Shown here: positions 1 to 5,258 of the stretch, one piece after another
How positions within the stretch are numbered: position 1 is the stretch's first letter
Layout of the letters: each line of letters starts with the position of its first letter
Assembly (NCBI GenBank): GCA_937900305.1
Contig: CALCCV010000140.1
Span: forward strand, 1-5,258
From: an uncultured Pseudobdellovibrionaceae bacterium
GTDB taxonomy: Bacteria; Bdellovibrionota; Bdellovibrionia; Bdellovibrionales; Bdellovibrionaceae
DNA: 5,258 nt
Direction of reading: 5' to 3'
Made by a program: the position numbers and the translations under genes
The notes under the pieces: generated by a model
Seen by the model: the letters and a program-made list of their open reading frames with translations, nothing else
Told to the model about the DNA's origin: nothing
The model's database searches: none

Positions 1-213
1 TTTACGTCGCCTACCACAATTTATTTCTTCTCAATCATCCTGCGAAATCGGCAAGCTGATATTCACAATGTATTTTCAGAAACTCAAATATTCAGGCGTG
101 CTCCGAGCTCCAAATCAGATAAAGATAAGACCCTCAGCTCCAATCGAAAAATGAAAGTCGTTGACGTCAAAGAAGTCAGAAATAGCAGATGCAAACAAGT
201 CCGCCAGTTTTAA
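1..213 (+). CDS. Possible 3' end of an unrecognised gene, open at the left edge
   Basis: The first plus-strand frame is open from base 1 to a TAA at 211-213, giving 70 codons with no start visible in the window. The encoded peptide has a short hydrophobic stretch near its beginning (IYFFSIIL, residues 7-14), followed by a hydrophilic tail rich in Lys, Arg and Ser. I recognise no family. The main support is position: its TAA overlaps the fadJ stop within a shared TTAA, as is common for compact convergent gene pairs, and 70 stop-free codons in fairly AT-rich DNA are somewhat unusual. Against it, no homology is evident and the open frame could be chance. If it is not a gene, bases 1-209 are simply fadJ downstream sequence without a clear terminator. 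Confidence 0.35.
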   Translation, partial: FTSPTTIYFFSIILRNRQADIHNVFSETQIFRRAPSSKSDKDKTLSSNRKMKVVDVKEVRNSRCKQVRQF

Positions 214-2366
214 AGATTTGCCGGCTCGAGGTCATAAAACTTTCGGCCCGATTGGACAAGCTGACGAAGCGGCGGAGCCAATTGAAAGCGAGAACCGCCC
301 GTGGTCTTCGCAAACTGATCCAGTCGACTCGCGATGTGTTGGGCTCCCAGAGTGTCGGCGTATTTCAGCAATCCACCTCGAAAAGGCGGAAATCCCGTTC
401 CCATGATCATCGCTAGATCCACTTCGTGAGCCGTGTTGACAATTTTTTCGTCAATCAAAGCGATTGAACATTCGTTGATCATCAGAAACACGCAGCGATC
501 AATGCAATCTTGCATCTGGTGTGGTTTAGTGGGCGCCTTCAAACCAAACGCCTCATAGCAAGTGGGATCCACATCCAAGCGTTTGCCCTTGGCATCGTAT
601 TGATAAAACCCACTGCCATTTTTCTTACCCAAGCGACCACTCTTATAGATCTGGTCCATGATTCCTGGCAACTCCATACGACCAGGGAAGGCTTGACTAA
701 AAATTTTAGCAACCTTAACGGCCGTGTCCAGTCCGACTTCATCCATCAAGGCAAAGGGTCCCATTGGCATGCCAAATTCAAAAACAAACGCGTTATCGAC
801 TTCGGCAATATCGCAACCTTCCATCAGCAAAAACACCGCTTCGGCCATATAGGGCATCAGCAATCGATTTACGATAAAGCCTGGTCCATCTTTCACAACC
901 ACGGCGGTTTTGCCCATTTTGCGACACATTTGCACGACCGTCGCCACAGTCTCATCACTGGTTTTTTCTCCACGGATGACTTCAACCAATGGCATGCGAT
1001 GAACGGGATTGAAGAAATGCATACCCGCAAAATTTTCAGGTCGAGGGTGGCCCTTGGCCATTTCAGTGACACTCAAAGAACTGGTGTTTGTTGCCACAAT
1101 CACATCGGGTCGGCATTTTTCCACAGTTTCGCGGATCACTTTTTGTTTCAACGCCATGTCTTCAACGATGGCCTCGACAATGTAGTCCACCGTTTTAAAG
1201 CCACCATAGTCGGTGCTGATGGAAATTGCGTTCATCTTTTGCTTGAACTCATAGGTCGTGATGCTTTTGCGCTTCAGCGTTTCTAAAAATAAATCCTGAG
1301 CGTGCTTAAGACCTTTGCCGAGAGCCTCGAAGCTGATGTCCTTCATCTGAACTTGAACGCCGACGTTGGCGGCCAGCTGAGCAATCCCGCCACCCATCAC
1401 GCCCGCCCCGAGAACGGCCATTTTTTCAACTTTGCGAGGTTTGGCATCAACCTGGGCTAACTTTTTTCCCATCTCTGTCAGTTCAAACACATGCAAAAGA
1501 TTTTTACTCACCGAAGTCATCGCCATTTCGCAAAAACCCATTCGCTCGGTCGCAAGGGCCGACGTGCGATCACGCGAACCATACGTTTTTTCGATCACTT
1601 CGAGTGCTTTGAGTGGCGCAGGGTAATGGCCCTTTGTCGCTTTGAGAATCTCTTTGCGGGCCATTTTAAAAACTAAGGTTTTTCCAACTGATTCCAAAAA
1701 TTTCTCAAGTAAAGAGCGAGGGACGAATCTTTTGTGTCTTTTGCCTTTTGGAATAATTTCTTCCAGGGTCCACCGCAGAACTTCTTTGCGAAGGAGATTG
1801 GGATGAACCACTTTATCGACCAGACCCGTCTTCAAGGCCTTCTGTGGTTTCAAAGCCTTTGCCGAAGTCACCATTTCAATGCCGGCTTGCAAACCCAAAA
1901 CGCGCGGCGCGCGAACGCAGCCGCCAAAACCTGGAATGATTCCCAGTTGAATTTCGGGCAAGCCAATTTTTGTAGATGGATCCTCTGTGCAAATTCGATA
2001 GTCGCAGGCCAAACTCAATTCCGTCCCGCCACCCATGCAAGCTCCGTGGATCGCTGCAATCACAGGAATTGGCAGGTCTTCGATGAGATTCATAATTTCT
2101 TGTCCGCCAGCAACCGCTCGATCAAATTCGTTGGCCGAATTCATGGCCCTGATTTCATTGATGTCAGCACCAGCGATGAAGATGCCTGGTTTTTCAGAAA
2201 TGATGATCAAAGCTTTGAAGCTTGAACCGTGGAGACTCTCTAAAATTTCACGCAATCGATTCATCACTGGTGTGGACAGCTTGTTCACTTTTTCACCAGC
2301 CAAGTCGAGAATCAACCAGGCGATTTCTTTTTCGGGAACAAGTTTCAGACTGCTCTCCATGGACAC
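210..2366 (-). CDS. fadJ: Fatty acid oxidation alpha subunit: enoyl-CoA hydratase / 3-hydroxyacyl-CoA dehydrogenase, FadJ type
   Basis: This 718-residue multifunctional enzyme hydrates trans-2-enoyl-CoA and then oxidises the L-3-hydroxyacyl-CoA with NAD+, working in the cytoplasm in complex with the thiolase. The N-terminal crotonase domain (about 1-190) has the oxyanion-hole segment FIAGADI (63-69), GGGTE with Glu116, and GLPE with Glu138, matching the two catalytic glutamates of FadB/FadJ. After a helical linker comes the dehydrogenase NAD-binding motif GAGVMG (320-325). Next come the GMHFFNP segment with catalytic His450, its partner Glu462, and PGFIVNR with Asn500. Two C-terminal dehydrogenase domains complete the protein. 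Length matches the family (about 715). The start is GTG at 2366-2364: GAGG lies six bases upstream, whereas the in-frame ATG at 2360 would be twelve bases away. Only one base separates it from the fadI stop, so the genes are probably co-transcribed and translationally coupled. FadB is the alternative name; the thiolase-first order favours FadJ. Confidence 0.95.
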   Translation of the reverse strand: MSMESSLKLVPEKEIAWLILDLAGEKVNKLSTPVMNRLREILESLHGSSFKALIIISEKPGIFIAGADINEIRAMNSANEFDRAVAGGQEIMNLIEDLPIPVIAAIHGACMGGGTELSLACDYRICTEDPSTKIGLPEIQLGIIPGFGGCVRAPRVLGLQAGIEMVTSAKALKPQKALKTGLVDKVVHPNLLRKEVLRWTLEEIIPKGKRHKRFVPRSLLEKFLESVGKTLVFKMARKEILKATKGHYPAPLKALEVIEKTYGSRDRTSALATERMGFCEMAMTSVSKNLLHVFELTEMGKKLAQVDAKPRKVEKMAVLGAGVMGGGIAQLAANVGVQVQMKDISFEALGKGLKHAQDLFLETLKRKSITTYEFKQKMNAISISTDYGGFKTVDYIVEAIVEDMALKQKVIRETVEKCRPDVIVATNTSSLSVTEMAKGHPRPENFAGMHFFNPVHRMPLVEVIRGEKTSDETVATVVQMCRKMGKTAVVVKDGPGFIVNRLLMPYMAEAVFLLMEGCDIAEVDNAFVFEFGMPMGPFALMDEVGLDTAVKVAKIFSQAFPGRMELPGIMDQIYKSGRLGKKNGSGFYQYDAKGKRLDVDPTCYEAFGLKAPTKPHQMQDCIDRCVFLMINECSIALIDEKIVNTAHEVDLAMIMGTGFPPFRGGLLKYADTLGAQHIASRLDQFAKTTGGSRFQLAPPLRQLVQSGRKFYDLEPANL

Positions 2367-2367
2367 G

Positions 2368-3723
2368 CTAGACCTCTCTCTCTAAAATCATCGCTCCACC
2401 CTGACCACCACCAATGCAAAGTGTGGCCAATCCGTACTGCTGACTGCTTCGACGCATTTCTTTCATCAAAGTGATAACCAAGCGAGTGCCGGTGGCTCCC
2501 ACGGGATGCCCAATGGCGATGGCGCCGCCGTTGACATTCAAAATTTCAGACCGCAACTCTCCAACTTTTTCTGAGAGTCCCAGTTTTTCTTTCGCAAACT
2601 GAGCGGAATCAAAAGCCTTTTGACAAGCTAGCACTTGGGCCGCGAAGGCCTCATTCAACTCGACCCGACCCATATCTTTCAAACTGAGACCTGCACGCTT
2701 AAGTGCTACCGGCGTGGCATACACAGGACCTAGACCCATGCGCTCAGGATCGAGGCCTGCAAAGCCATAAGAAACCACCCGCGCCATGGGTTTGTATCCC
2801 AGACTTTCGGCGCGCTCGCGGGACATCATCAAGACCATCGCCGCCCCATCTGTGATGGGACAAGCATTGCCTGCCGTGATGGTGCCCGTTCCGCTGCGAT
2901 CAAACATGGGCTTGAGTTTTTTCAACGCCTCCATGCTCTGGCCATCGCGCGGGCCAATGTCTTCGGCCAACACCTCTTTGAAATCCGGAGGAAGCGGATA
3001 ATTCAAAATCTCCTCTTTATAGATCCCTGCATTTTTAGCCTTGATCGCCAGTTGGTGAGAGCGAAGGGCAAACTGGTCCTGCTCTTCGCGACTCAAGCCA
3101 AATTCTTTGGCCAAAATTTCGGCGGTGTCACCCATGTTGATGCCGACGAAAGGGTCTGTCAGTCCTTCCATGATCGAGATGCGAGGTTTGTGAGCCGTCG
3201 CTTTCAACGGAGGTGTTGTCAAAAATTCCTTGATCTGCAAAAAGTCCGCTTTCAAAATCGCCAACAACGCACTCACACGTTGCCCGGCCGTCTTTGCCAT
3301 CGCTAAATTCGAATACAAATCAATGAACCTTTGCGTATACAACGGAGGCATTTGCGACATCGACTCGGTCCCACCCGCCAAGATGACGTCCATAGTTCCA
3401 GAGCGAATTTTTTCGTACCCTTGCGAAATACTTTCCAGCGCAGAGGCACAATTGCGGTGAACCGTATAAGCTGATTTTTCCTTTGGAATGCCGGCGTTCA
3501 GTGCCACCACTCGCGCGATATTTACCGCGTCGGATGGATTGCCCGTGTTGCCAATGATCACTTCGTCCACCAGCTTCACATCGAGATTGGTTTTTTGAAT
3601 GAGCTCCTTCAAGGCCATTTTGCCCAGGTCCGCCGGATGCACTTTCTGCAACTTCGTTCCGGCTTTAGCAAAAGGTGTGCGCCAGCCATCAATCAGGACG
3701 ACATCACGGGGTGATTTAGACAT
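2368..3723 (-). CDS. fadI: Acetyl-CoA C-acyltransferase (3-ketoacyl-CoA thiolase), FadI type
   Basis: This 451-residue enzyme cleaves 3-ketoacyl-CoA with CoA to acetyl-CoA and a shortened acyl-CoA, the final step of each beta-oxidation turn, as beta subunit of the complex with FadJ. The visible thiolase motifs are the nucleophile Cys92 in NCASALES, NEAF (357-360), His406 in GHPVGATG, and the second cysteine Cys436 in CIGGGQGG. Between about residues 125 and 200 is a long basic/hydrophobic loop of the kind seen in FadI and mitochondrial trifunctional-protein beta subunits rather than in short FadA. The sequence GPVYATPVALKRAGL (332-346) also resembles that subgroup. It is slightly longer than E. 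coli FadI (436). The ATG at 3723 has AAGGAG nine bases upstream. It is the first gene of the fadI-fadJ operon and diverges from the malic enzyme gene. No catalytic residue is missing. Confidence 0.94.
   Translation of the reverse strand: MSKSPRDVVLIDGWRTPFAKAGTKLQKVHPADLGKMALKELIQKTNLDVKLVDEVIIGNTGNPSDAVNIARVVALNAGIPKEKSAYTVHRNCASALESISQGYEKIRSGTMDVILAGGTESMSQMPPLYTQRFIDLYSNLAMAKTAGQRVSALLAILKADFLQIKEFLTTPPLKATAHKPRISIMEGLTDPFVGINMGDTAEILAKEFGLSREEQDQFALRSHQLAIKAKNAGIYKEEILNYPLPPDFKEVLAEDIGPRDGQSMEALKKLKPMFDRSGTGTITAGNACPITDGAAMVLMMSRERAESLGYKPMARVVSYGFAGLDPERMGLGPVYATPVALKRAGLSLKDMGRVELNEAFAAQVLACQKAFDSAQFAKEKLGLSEKVGELRSEILNVNGGAIAIGHPVGATGTRLVITLMKEMRRSSQQYGLATLCIGGGQGGAMILEREV
2373..2376 (-). 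promoter_or_regulatory. Ribosome binding site deciding the GTG start of fadJ
   Basis: The minus strand reads GAGG, within a GAGAGAGG run, inside the last codons of fadI. It lies six bases from the GTG at 2366 and twelve from the ATG at 2360, so spacing favours GTG. Because it lies inside fadI, translation of fadJ probably depends on ribosomes finishing fadI. Confidence 0.55.
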
Positions 3724-3732
3724 GAATCATTG

Positions 3733-3738
3733 CTCCTT
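3733..3738 (-). promoter_or_regulatory. Ribosome binding site of fadI
   Basis: The minus strand reads AAGGAG here, nine bases before the fadI ATG at 3723-3721. Another ATG between them (in the string CAATGATTC) is in a different frame, so this site supports the chosen start. Confidence 0.75.
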
Positions 3739-3753
3739 CGTTTGATGCTTGAG

Positions 3754-3780
3754 CTTATGACCTAAATTTCCTGATGTCCA
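3754..3780 (-). promoter_or_regulatory. Weak candidate promoter for the fadI-fadJ operon
   Basis: On the minus strand TGGACA (3780-3775, five of six matches to the sigma70 -35 consensus) is followed after 15 bases by CATAAG (3759-3754, four of six). The spacer is shorter than the usual 16-18, and the in-register 17-base alternative TAAGCT matches poorly. It is the best pair I could find between the two genes, but it remains uncertain. Confidence 0.22.
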
Positions 3781-3792
3781 GTTCGTGGAAAT

Positions 3793-3864
3793 GATCGATC
3801 TAAACGTGAGGCGTCACACACAAAATCTCTGATGTGCTGGCCCCTTCATCACGACTCACAGTGA
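3793..3864. promoter_or_regulatory. Short palindromes in the divergent intergenic region, possible operator sites
   Basis: Three small symmetric elements lie between the two divergent genes: GATCGATC (3793-3800), GTGA-GGCG-TCAC (3806-3817) and TCACAGTGA (3856-3864). The last is just upstream of the proposed malic enzyme -35 box. Symmetry of this kind suits dimeric repressors such as TetR- or GntR-family fatty-acid regulators, but I recognise no specific operator, and palindromes this short are frequent by chance. Confidence 0.2.
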
Positions 3865-3869
3865 CTGCA

Positions 3870-3898
3870 TTGACCCATTCTCTTTGCCTCGTTAGAGT
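3870..3898 (+). promoter_or_regulatory. Candidate sigma70-type promoter of the malic enzyme gene
   Basis: TTGACC (3870-3875, five of six) and TAGAGT (3893-3898, four of six) are separated by exactly 17 bases. Transcription would begin near 3905, leaving a 5' leader of roughly 65-70 bases before the ATG at 3973. A perfect ten-base palindrome overlaps the -10 box. Confidence 0.45.
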
Positions 3899-3904
3899 CG
3901 ACTC
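3895..3904. promoter_or_regulatory. Perfect palindrome GAGTCGACTC over the -10 box, possible operator
   Basis: GAGTCGACTC is identical to its reverse complement and covers the end of the proposed -10 box and the expected transcription start, a typical place for a repressor site. Two GAATTC hexamers follow at 3905-3910 and 3924-3929. No regulator is known to me for this site. Confidence 0.25.
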
Positions 3905-3936
3905 GAATTCAGAATACAAAATGGAATTCTTCACTA

Positions 3937-3954
3937 TTGGATTTTTTGGATTTT
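3937..3954 (+). repeat. Tandem duplication of TTGGATTTT
   Basis: The nine-base unit TTGGATTTT occurs twice back to back just upstream of the malic enzyme ribosome binding site. It creates an in-frame TTG at 3937 that could extend the reading frame by 12 residues, but no Shine-Dalgarno sequence precedes that TTG. It is probably an untranslated leader. Confidence 0.6.
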
Positions 3955-3960
3955 TCACTA

Positions 3961-3966
3961 AGGGAG
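3961..3966 (+). promoter_or_regulatory. Ribosome binding site deciding the malic enzyme start
   Basis: AGGGAG lies six bases before the ATG at 3973. The resulting protein begins MSLDKEALEFHQ, close to the usual N-terminus of MaeB-type malic enzymes. This start is preferred over the in-frame TTG at 3937. Confidence 0.75.
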
Positions 3967-3972
3967 CAGTTC

Positions 3973-5112
3973 ATGTCGCTAGACAAAGAGGCGTTGGAGT
4001 TTCACCAAAAAGGCAAGCCAGGAAAAATTGAAGTCGTTGCAACCAAAGCCACGAATACCGAAAAGGCTCTCTCTCTGGCCTATTCCCCCGGTGTTGCAGC
4101 TCCTTGCAAAGCGATCGCAAAAGATCCCAACAAGGTTTTTGACTACACTTCAAAAGGAAATTTGGTCGGGGTTGTCTCTAACGGAACCGCAGTGCTGGGC
4201 CTGGGAAATATCGGCCCGCTCGCAAGCAAACCAGTCATGGAAGGCAAAGGGATTCTGTTCAAACAGTTTGCTGGTATCGACGTATTTGACATTGAATTGC
4301 AAGCCAATGAGGTCGAGCTTTTTGTCTTGGCCGTCAAAGCTCTCGAGCCGACTTTTGGCGGGATCAATCTCGAAGACATCAAAGCCCCCGAGTGTTTTGA
4401 AATCGAAGAGCGCTTGAAAAAAGAAATGAAAATTCCCGTTTTTCATGACGACCAACATGGCACTGCCATCGTCTCTGGCGCAGCCCTTCTCAATGCGTGC
4501 TTTGTCACCAAACGCCAACTCTCGCAGGCCAAGATTGTGGTCAACGGCGCCGGAGCCTCAGCAATTGCTTGCACTAAAATTTTCATTTCCCTCGGAGCCA
4601 AACCTGAAAATATTTTGATGTGCGACAGTCAAGGCGTCATCTTCAAAGGTCGCAAAGATGGAATGAACAAATACAAAGAGCAGTTCGCCGTCGAAACTCC
4701 CCATCGATCTTTGATGGACGCAACGGCCGGTGCCGATGTTTTGATTGGTTTAAGTGCCGCCGGCGCCTTCACTCCGGAAATGTTGAAAAAGATGAATAAA
4801 AATCCCATCGTCTTTGCGATGGCAAATCCAGATCCCGAAATCGACCCGCGCGCGGCTCGTGAAATTCGGCCAGATGTCATCGTCGCCACCGGCCGATCCG
4901 ATTTCCCCAATCAAGTGAATAACGTCTTAGGATTTCCAGCTATTTTTCGAGGTGCGCTAGACACCCGCTCAACCCAAATCAACGAAGCCATGAAGTTGGC
5001 CGCCGCTCGGCAGGACCAGCAGGCTAACATGATGTCGGCAGAAGCAGGACTCGAAGGCAACAACTGCGAGTCGGACGACAACGACTCAGACAACTTGGGA
5101 GACGAGCAGTGA
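3973..5112 (+). CDS. maeB: MaeB-type malic enzyme with atypical, shortened C-terminus
   Basis: Malic enzyme oxidatively decarboxylates malate to pyruvate and CO2 with reduction of NAD(P)+, a cytoplasmic link from the TCA cycle to pyruvate. Visible motifs are SLAYSPGVA with Tyr37, VMEGKGILFKQFAGID with Lys92, GINLEDIKAPECFEIE with metal-ligand acidic residues near 134-135, VFHDDQHGT with Asp159/Asp160, the nucleotide-binding NGAGASAIA (191-199), MANPDPEI (283-290) and FPNQVNNVLGFPAIFRGALD (311-330). The CDSQGVI segment after the Rossmann strand resembles NADP-dependent MaeB, but cofactor choice is uncertain. Similarity is continuous to about residue 347 (base 5013). The last 32 residues are unrelated: ten Asp/Glu, no Lys/Arg, and Asn/Gln/Ser-rich. 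The protein is 379 residues; the malic domain of E. coli MaeB is about 430 and is followed by a phosphotransacetylase-like domain not seen here. The missing segment survives in broken form downstream. All listed catalytic residues remain, so activity is possible but not assured. Confidence 0.88.
   Translation: MSLDKEALEFHQKGKPGKIEVVATKATNTEKALSLAYSPGVAAPCKAIAKDPNKVFDYTSKGNLVGVVSNGTAVLGLGNIGPLASKPVMEGKGILFKQFAGIDVFDIELQANEVELFVLAVKALEPTFGGINLEDIKAPECFEIEERLKKEMKIPVFHDDQHGTAIVSGAALLNACFVTKRQLSQAKIVVNGAGASAIACTKIFISLGAKPENILMCDSQGVIFKGRKDGMNKYKEQFAVETPHRSLMDATAGADVLIGLSAAGAFTPEMLKKMNKNPIVFAMANPDPEIDPRAAREIRPDVIVATGRSDFPNQVNNVLGFPAIFRGALDTRSTQINEAMKLAAARQDQQANMMSAEAGLEGNNCESDDNDSDNLGDEQ
5068..5087 (+). 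repeat. Inverted repeat GAGTCG / CGACTC inside the acidic tail
   Basis: GAGTCG (5068-5073) and CGACTC (5082-5087) are perfect reverse complements separated by eight bases. They lie in the stretch that appears to be extra relative to normal malic enzymes. No T-tract follows, so it is not an intrinsic terminator. The same hexamers form the palindrome at 3895-3904. Confidence 0.45.
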
Positions 5113-5258
5113 TCGGTCATCGTGAAAAACATTGAAGATTACAACGACCTTGACTTTGCGTTCGGCTCTGAATTACATACTCCCACTCAAGAATGAGTTT
5201 TAGTTGAAGTTAATGAAGAGGATATTATGACAGTCATAGAAAATGATTGAGAAAATGT
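5113..5258 (+). pseudogene. Frame-broken remnant of the malic enzyme C-terminal segment
   Basis: Directly after the TGA at 5110-5112, the same frame encodes VKNIEDYNDLDFAFGSE (5122-5172). Family members have a pattern like Y-x-D-x-D-x-x-F-G-P-E-Y-I-I-P here, and E. coli MaeB, as I recall it, reads YGDQDLSFGPEYIIP. Skipping one T at 5173 gives Tyr-Ile-Leu-Pro in the next frame (5174-5185), continuing the motif. Back in the original frame, after a second TGA (5194-5196), VLVEV and the residues after it can be laid against the next conserved stretch (RLIVKIAPAVAKAAMES in E. coli) without gaps, though more weakly. A third in-frame TGA follows at 5248-5250. The last 62 bases are only about 27% GC. 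This is an inference from motif comparison by eye. It could be gene decay, or indel errors near the end of an assembled contig. The downstream extent is unknown. Confidence 0.5.

Noticed and set aside
68..151. A 27-codon plus-strand ORF starting MYFQKLKYSG
   Set aside because: There is no Shine-Dalgarno sequence before the ATG, no recognisable product, and it overlaps the longer edge-open frame on the same strand.
161..170. Perfect palindrome TTGACGTCAA downstream of fadJ
   Set aside because: It cannot form a stable hairpin because there is no loop, it is not followed by a T-tract on the minus strand, and there is no nearby start that it could regulate. Such ten-base palindromes arise by chance.
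510..1286. A 258-codon plus-strand open frame
   Set aside because: It lies entirely antisense to the well-supported fadJ gene, its product shows no recognisable family, and its composition (many His, Phe, Gln) is what the opposite strand of a coding region gives.
1734..2225. A 163-codon plus-strand open frame
   Set aside because: It is antisense to the crotonase domain of fadJ, whose catalytic motifs are intact. It has no ribosome binding site I can support.
3937..3972. TTG start extending the malic enzyme by 12 residues
   Set aside because: No Shine-Dalgarno sequence precedes the TTG, whereas AGGGAG is well placed before the ATG at 3973 and the family N-terminus begins there.
5122..5196. 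A separate 24-residue gene starting at GTG 5122
   Set aside because: Its sequence is better explained as the continuation of the malic enzyme frame, it lacks a ribosome binding site, and its DYNDLDFAFGSE portion matches the missing malic enzyme motif.
5185..5201. Hairpin ACTCA-AGAA-TGAGT followed by TTT, a possible terminator for the malic enzyme gene
   Set aside because: The stem is only five base pairs with two G-C pairs and the T-tract is three bases. It also overlaps the apparent malic enzyme remnant, so it is not a convincing intrinsic terminator.

Overview
The window looks like a piece of a chromosome from a Gram-negative, proteobacteria-like organism. Coding GC is close to balanced (about 50% by eye), Shine-Dalgarno sites are clear, and the beta-oxidation genes are in fadI-fadJ order. 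A predatory or deltaproteobacterial-type lineage such as Bdellovibrionota is possible, but that is an inference from general protein flavour. The sequence does not fix the taxon.

Layout. (1) Bases 1-213: a plus-strand reading frame, open at the left edge, that may be the 3' end of an unrecognised gene. Its stop overlaps the stop of the convergent fadJ. (2) Bases 3723 down to 210, minus strand: a two-gene beta-oxidation operon. The thiolase (fadI-like) comes first, then, after a single base, the enoyl-CoA hydratase/3-hydroxyacyl-CoA dehydrogenase (fadJ-like). Both are full length with intact catalytic residues. (3) Bases 3724-3972: a divergent intergenic region with ribosome binding sites for both directions, a reasonable sigma70-type promoter for the rightward gene, and several short palindromes. 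(4) Bases 3973-5112, plus strand: a MaeB-type malic enzyme. It is normal through about residue 347, then ends in an unusual acidic 32-residue tail. (5) Bases 5113-5258: no normal gene, but recognisable remnants of the missing malic enzyme C-terminal end lie beyond the stop codon, shifted in frame and followed by AT-rich sequence.

How they fit together. FadJ and FadI carry out the last three steps of each beta-oxidation turn and release acetyl-CoA. Malic enzyme converts malate to pyruvate with formation of NAD(P)H, a usual companion when cells grow on acetyl-CoA and must draw carbon out of the TCA cycle. The shared intergenic region could allow co-regulation.

The fad operon is ordinary metabolism. 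The one point that deserves a second look is the 3' end of the malic enzyme gene. It may be a truncated or decaying gene, or a sequence error near what may be a contig end. I found no mobile element, CRISPR array, RNA gene or new defence-like system.
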